From: Paenibacillus sp. Root444D2
Lineage (GTDB): Bacteria > Bacillota > Bacilli > Paenibacillales > NBRC-103111
Direction of reading: 5' to 3'
Assembly: GCF_001426375.1 (NCBI RefSeq)
Contig: NZ_LMEO01000023.1
Location: forward strand, 366,719 to 430,520
Length of the DNA: 63,802 nucleotides
Part shown: in pieces, positions 60,263-63,802 of the stretch
How positions within the stretch are numbered: position 1 is the stretch's first letter
How the letters are laid out: the number at the start of each line of letters is the position of its first letter
Notes under the pieces: model-generated
What the model was told of the DNA's origin: nothing
Seen by the model: only the letters and a program-made list of their open reading frames with translations
Databases searched by the model: none
Translations under genes and position numbers: made by a program

Positions 60263-61533
60263 TGAGTGAGAAACGTGAGAGGACAATATTCCTCTCGGAC
60301 TGTCAGTCGTTCTATGCAAGTGTTGAAAAGGCGACTCATCCGGGTCTCGAAAATCTTCCTGTTGTTGTGGCTGGGGACCCAGCTAGGAGATCAGGTATTA
60401 TTTTGGCGGCATGCCCAATCGCTAAAAGCTTTGGAGTTAGTACAGCGCAGCGGCTTGGTGAAGCGCTCCAATTGTGTCCAAACGCTATCGTAATGCGTCC
60501 ACACATGCAACGTTATATAGATGTATCACTAGCCATTACTGACATTTACAGAGAATATACAGACTTGGTAGAGGTATTTTCAATAGATGAACAGTTTTTG
60601 GACGTGTCAGGTTCACTTAAACATTTCCATTGTTCACCAGAAGAGTTGGCAATCATGATTCAAAAAAAAGTTGCAGCCTCCATGAACATACGTATCCGCG
60701 TAGGTATTGGACCGACCAAGATACTTGCAAAGCAAGCGACAGATAATTTCGCAAAGAAGAACGGAAATGGTATTTTTACACTTGGTAAAGAAGATGTGGA
60801 GCGTGAGTTGTGGCCACTAACCGTTGATAAGATGTACGGAGTTGGATCGCGTATGACTCGCCACTTCGTCGCACTCGGCATGACGACAATAGGTCATGTT
60901 GCTAGGACACCTCTTGCGACTCTCAAGCAGAAGTTCCGAGCTCGTTTTGGTAAACAGTCAGACATACAGGCTGAGGTGATGTGGCGTACTGCCAACGGAT
61001 TAGACGACAGCCCAGTCACACCAGGAACGTTTGACGTAATGCCTAAATCAATCGGGCATGGAATGACTTTGCCACGTGACTATACGACCGCGGAAGAAGT
61101 TGATACTGTACTCTTGGAATTAACCGAAGAGGTATGTCGGGATGCACGATCAAAAGGGTTTACGAGCGGAACTGTTCATGTTTTTTGCATGTGCTCGCCA
61201 TACGATGCACCAACAGGTTTTAGTCAGCAACGGAAAATGCCGCTGTGTACGAATAATACACTGAAAGTATATCGATCAGTACGCGAGATATTTCACCGTA
61301 ATTGGAACGGTCTTCCGGTACGCAAGGTCGGCGTGACACTCGGCTCACTTGCCGATGAAGAGGTCACGCAATTGGATTTATTCGAAGATGTTACAAAGGT
61401 GCGTGAGCTTGATCGTGTCGTGGATGGTATTAAAGACCGTTTTGGTAGTACGGCACTCATACGCGCATCAAGTCTAATGAAAGCCGGTCTCGCTGTAGAT
61501 AGAGCCGGAAAAATTGGAGGGCATTATAGATGA
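60262..61533 (+). CDS. Y-family DNA polymerase (UvrX/YqjW-like, UmuC type)
   Basis: 423 aa. IFLSDCQSFYASVEKATHPG at the N-terminus carries the first catalytic Asp; VFSIDEQFLDVSG (about residues 105-117) the other two acidic residues. RVGIGPTKILAKQATDNFAK and the little-finger region follow; the C-terminal half lacks obvious UmuD-like partners. QLDLF near residue 372 is a beta-clamp-binding motif. GAGGAGGG 8 nt upstream. It is error-prone lesion bypass, controlled by the LexA boxes. Confidence 0.93.
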   Translation: MSEKRERTIFLSDCQSFYASVEKATHPGLENLPVVVAGDPARRSGIILAACPIAKSFGVSTAQRLGEALQLCPNAIVMRPHMQRYIDVSLAITDIYREYTDLVEVFSIDEQFLDVSGSLKHFHCSPEELAIMIQKKVAASMNIRIRVGIGPTKILAKQATDNFAKKNGNGIFTLGKEDVERELWPLTVDKMYGVGSRMTRHFVALGMTTIGHVARTPLATLKQKFRARFGKQSDIQAEVMWRTANGLDDSPVTPGTFDVMPKSIGHGMTLPRDYTTAEEVDTVLLELTEEVCRDARSKGFTSGTVHVFCMCSPYDAPTGFSQQRKMPLCTNNTLKVYRSVREIFHRNWNGLPVRKVGVTLGSLADEEVTQLDLFEDVTKVRELDRVVDGIKDRFGSTALIRASSLMKAGLAVDRAGKIGGHYR

Positions 61534-61910
61534 GCAAGAAACTAGAACGGAACGGTTTATGGGAGTCTAGTCGGATGATGCTTCCTCAACATAAAGAATC
61601 TGCAATAAGAAACCAGAAAGAAATGCAACGCATCCAGCGTCTAGAACTTGATGAGCAGGAAGTGCAAATCATATCAGCCACGTTGAGTCAGTCACAGATG
61701 TACAAGAAGACGGTTGAACTCACATTATATGGTGAGTATCAGCCACGTTTCATAACGGGTATTGTGACACGCAGCAAACACGGCGAATTCCGAGTTGACA
61801 CTGTTGATCCGTCTAATGGAGTTGAGGAATGGAGTTGGATCAGCTATAAAGATGTGTTGAAGGCAGAGCTGAGTAAAGAGTTTAATTATGATGAAATGAT
61901 ATATCGGTAG
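61530..61910 (+). CDS. YolD-like protein
   Basis: 126 aa. RNGLWESSRMMLPQHKESAI at the start and the later GEYQPRFITGIVTRSKHG with EWSWISYKDVL are the YolD-like family pattern. YolD proteins accompany UvrX-type Y polymerases on phages and mobile elements and may replace UmuD function. It overlaps the polymerase stop by 4 nt. Confidence 0.9.
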   Translation: MSKKLERNGLWESSRMMLPQHKESAIRNQKEMQRIQRLELDEQEVQIISATLSQSQMYKKTVELTLYGEYQPRFITGIVTRSKHGEFRVDTVDPSNGVEEWSWISYKDVLKAELSKEFNYDEMIYR

Positions 61911-61953
61911 AAGCGTTGGGAGAGAATAAACACCATCTAAATGTAATTTTACA

Positions 61954-62139
61954 ATGAGTGGTGGCTACTCCGTAAATGATCCCGATGCAGGATTTCGGAA
62001 AGAATTTTACGCGGAAAAGGACCTGTTATTGCCTGCAGGAACGTACTTAATTGCAGCTAACTGCAATTTTTCTCTCACTGAAAAGGTTGTGGACAGCCAT
62101 TATCACGGTGAAGTTCACACGACAATTGTCGTTGAATAA
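61954..62139 (+). pseudogene. Orphan ORF, possible gene fragment
   Basis: 61 codons; LLLPAGTYLIAANCNFSLTE looks like protein sequence, and the frame is open another eight codons upstream of the ATG, but no RBS is present. It may be the tail of a degraded gene. The remainder of the 61911-62289 spacer holds a nested palindrome. Confidence 0.3.
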
Positions 62140-62165
62140 GGCGATTAAAGCTATCGCATCACAAA

Positions 62166-62255
62166 CGTTGAACTAACGGGACACGATAGCACAAAAACAA
62201 CAGGCTGCCAGCTTACTGGGCAGCCTGTTGATGTAACGGGCGGCTTAGTTCAACG
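62166..62255. repeat. Nested inverted-repeat element
   Basis: Outer arms CGTTGAACTAA (62166-62176) and TTAGTTCAACG (62245-62255) enclose an inner 11-bp perfect hairpin AACAGGCTGCC/GGCAGCCTGTT (62199-62229). No T-run follows. A related palindrome begins at 63323. It looks like a small mobile or processed palindromic repeat. Confidence 0.7.
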
Positions 62256-62289
62256 CTCATTTGTGGTAAAATGAGAGGGGGTGAAGAGC

Positions 62290-62607
62290 ATGGATTCCGT
62301 TGTGGTTAATTTAAATATTGATGAAGACACTCCCGAGTTTACAAACAAAGATAACGTAGGACAGGTTGAAATTTTAAGTAATAACCGAGTGATGATCACT
62401 TTAAATAAAAATGGATTAATTGGTTTTGCGCAGGAATTACTAAGACTGGCTCATAATGATTTTACAAACGGCTATCATATACACCTCGATCCCAGCGAGA
62501 AAGGATATGTTTCCCAAACTATGGGCTTTTACTCAATGCCCAGCAGTGCTGAGTTAATAATTTCTTGCGGAGATTTTGGGCCGATTGATTCATATCTGAA
62601 AGAGTAA
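62290..62607 (+). CDS. Imm32-like hypothetical protein
   Basis: 105 aa. FAQELLRLAHNDFTNGYHIH, then LDPSEKG and SAELIISCGDFG resemble the Imm32 family of putative toxin-immunity proteins by pattern. No toxin gene is next to it. GGGGGTGA 5 nt before ATG 62290 is a strong RBS. Low-to-moderate certainty on the family. Confidence 0.6.
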   Translation: MDSVVVNLNIDEDTPEFTNKDNVGQVEILSNNRVMITLNKNGLIGFAQELLRLAHNDFTNGYHIHLDPSEKGYVSQTMGFYSMPSSAELIISCGDFGPIDSYLKE

Positions 62608-62753
62608 ATACACATGGGAAGCGACTTTGAGGAACAGCTGGGGAACTAAACTAACGCAGAACAGAACAATAGTGTAGAAGCTGCATCGTAGTAGCTCCTT
62701 CTTTTTTTGGTGATTGAAGATGTAACGACGAGTTAGGTTGGGAGCTGGAATCA

Positions 62754-63293
62754 GTGGACGACCGGATAAATGAAAATCTAAAGAGCGTATCGTTTGCAAC
62801 CCGCATAATGGCCTTTTTTTTGGATTATATTATCATTTTGGGCTACATCATCCTGTTGATCGGAGTATCTTTTCTTGCACGACCGCAGTTGATTCCATTG
62901 TTTACGACAAATCCCTTGTTGGCGGAGATTACTGGGTTTTTATTCATTACACTGCCAGTATATCTTTATTTTGCCGTATGTGAGGGGTCGAAATCTCATG
63001 CAACATGGGGTAAACGAAAAATGGGGATTGTGGTGGCTGGCATTTACGGTCAACCAATCGGATTCGGATCCTCGCTTTTTCGTTCTGCCCTTAAATTCAT
63101 CCCTTGGGAGCTAGCTCATTTCACCATTTGGCACATGGTGATTCCTTCAGAGTACCCTAATTATTTAATTTATTCTTTATTGGGGACGGTCTACGGTTTG
63201 GTACTTATTTACATGATAAGTCCATTATGGAGCAAAAATAATCAAACTGTTTACGACTCTATCGTGGGGACTGTTATAAGGTATAGGGATTAA
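62754..63293 (+). CDS. RDD-family membrane protein
   Basis: 179 aa, with three or four hydrophobic helices. SFATRIMAFFLDYIIILGYI at the start carries the RDD-like Arg-Asp pair; KSHATWGKRKMGIVVAG is the second family landmark, and the C-terminal NNQTVYDSIVGTVI the third. RDD proteins may transport small solutes; the role is uncertain. GTG 62754 is used, with GGGAG upstream. Confidence 0.85.
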   Translation: MDDRINENLKSVSFATRIMAFFLDYIIILGYIILLIGVSFLARPQLIPLFTTNPLLAEITGFLFITLPVYLYFAVCEGSKSHATWGKRKMGIVVAGIYGQPIGFGSSLFRSALKFIPWELAHFTIWHMVIPSEYPNYLIYSLLGTVYGLVLIYMISPLWSKNNQTVYDSIVGTVIRYRD

Positions 63294-63322
63294 GGATTTA
63301 TTGGACCCACTCTCCAAGGGGA

Positions 63323-63351
63323 GTTGAACTAACGGGTAACGTTAATTTAAC
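63323..63351. repeat. Palindromic repeat related to 62166
   Basis: GTTGAACTAACG-GGTAA-CGTTAATTTAAC: 10 of 12 positions pair. It shares GTTGAACTAACGGG with the outer arm at 62167. Confidence 0.65.
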
Positions 63352-63376
63352 GAATTCTAGCTACCACCCAATTACG

Positions 63377-63416
63377 AAAACCGGATTCCTTTGTAGAATA
63401 CAGGGTCCGGTTTTTT
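63377..63416 (+). terminator. Terminator after the RDD gene
   Basis: AAAACCGGATTCC and GGGTCCGGTTTT form a stem around a 13-nt loop and are followed by TTTTTT. The remaining spacer to 63697 shows nothing convincing. Confidence 0.85.
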
Positions 63417-63697
63417 CATGTAATGTATTGCTTAGCGCACGATTTTTTTCCGTTTCGTGAGGTGACTCTACCATGACGATTTTTACAAGGAAAAAGAATG
63501 GGAGAATTCTGAAAACAAGTTAAATTGATACCCCGCAGATGATGGCTTGAAATCTAATGGGCGCTTAGATTATTTTGTGTTGTAGATGAGTACATCGTGT
63601 ATAATTATATCGTAAAGATTGGCAAAAATTTTTTTTGAAGGTTTTCAAGGATGGTAGAGTTGAATCTCAAGAAATCAATGTCTAACAATATATATCG

Positions 63698-63706
63698 TGG
63701 TATAAT
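63698..63706 (+). promoter_or_regulatory. Extended -10 promoter for the partial terminal gene
   Basis: TGG-TATAAT with no clear -35. Predicted start near 63713, about 23 nt before the ATG at 63736. Confidence 0.5.
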
Positions 63707-63735
63707 GCTGATCTCAACAAATGAAGGGGATATAA

Positions 63736-63802
63736 ATGAACAAAGAAGATGTTAAGCAACGTATTAAGGATTACCAGCAGGCAGAAGGAGTGCATCCTCT
63801 TA
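63736..63802 (+). CDS. Partial CDS, N-terminus only
   Basis: The window ends inside this frame: MNKEDVKQRIKDYQQAEGVH onward, 22 codons visible. AAGGGGAT precedes the ATG. Polar and probably helical; not identifiable. Confidence 0.6.
   Translation, partial: MNKEDVKQRIKDYQQAEGVHPL

Noticed and set aside
59690..63802. Inverted partner of the Tn7-like end
   Set aside because: I looked for GTCTCA at about 22-bp steps and a CACA terminus on the plus strand and found none, so no second end is claimed.

Overview
The window looks like chromosome from a spore-forming, low-to-mid GC Firmicute, most likely Paenibacillus or a close relative. The signs are strong AGGAGG-type ribosome binding sites, TTG and GTG starts, a caa3-type cytochrome oxidase cluster (ctaCDEF, ctaG, DUF420), a YhcN/YlaJ sporulation lipoprotein, DinR/LexA-type SOS boxes, a UvrX/YolD module and a large sugar-ABC/glycosidase locus. 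The genus is inferred from gene content and style; no rRNA gene is present to confirm it.

Layout. 1-435: tandem hairpin repeats. 481-6965: thiamine operon tenI-thiO/thiS-thiG-thiD-thiE-thiC (no thiF), closed by a terminator. 7104-8969: an ArsR-like regulator with a textbook promoter and a palindrome, followed by an M29 aminopeptidase. 9213-12703: AraC regulator, divergent sugar isomerase/epimerase, TVP38/DedA-type and PAP2 membrane proteins. 13291-16315: AraC regulator and a GHL6-like glycosidase. 16420-32645: a roughly 16-kb glycan locus (ABC binding protein and two permeases, LacI regulator, PfkB kinase, GH4, GH125, GH2, aldo/keto reductase, TIM-barrel epimerase, GH38) behind one sigma-A-like promoter and three near-identical LacI-type palindromes. 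The enzymes suggest uptake and intracellular breakdown of mannose- and galactose-containing oligosaccharides. 33322-43830: housekeeping and unknown genes (LLM oxidoreductase, divergent IF-3 paralogue, C39-like peptidase, Ste24-type M48 protease, CvfC-like protein, guanylate-kinase-like protein, RGG-tailed DEAD-box helicase, sporulation lipoprotein). 44011-49357: cytochrome caa3 oxidase. 49485-51669: NatAB-like ABC exporter.

51690-63802 is accessory DNA. It starts with a Tn7-like end (direct repeats every 22-23 bp) and AT-rich tnsA-tnsB-tnsC. A leftward arsenic operon follows: arsC2-arsR-aqpS-arsC-arsI-dual-specificity phosphatase-ECF sigma-Cys-rich small protein. Next come an SOS-controlled Y-polymerase module, an Imm32-like protein, an RDD protein and a partial gene. 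The other transposon end is not visible, so the cargo boundary is unknown.

The most unusual find is in the arsenic operon. The ECF sigma gene and the Cys-rich gene behind it are each preceded by the same two-part element, TGCATCC-N15-CGTCT, at promoter distance. No anti-sigma gene is visible, and four operon products carry vicinal cysteines near their C-termini. This suggests a self-contained, possibly arsenic-responsive sigma circuit inside an ArsR-controlled operon. A second notable find is a dispersed intergenic repeat family built from GTTGYA-N5-TRCAAC hairpins at 52/62-bp steps, present at three places (12.8-13.2, 32.8-33.0 and 38.5-38.8 kb).
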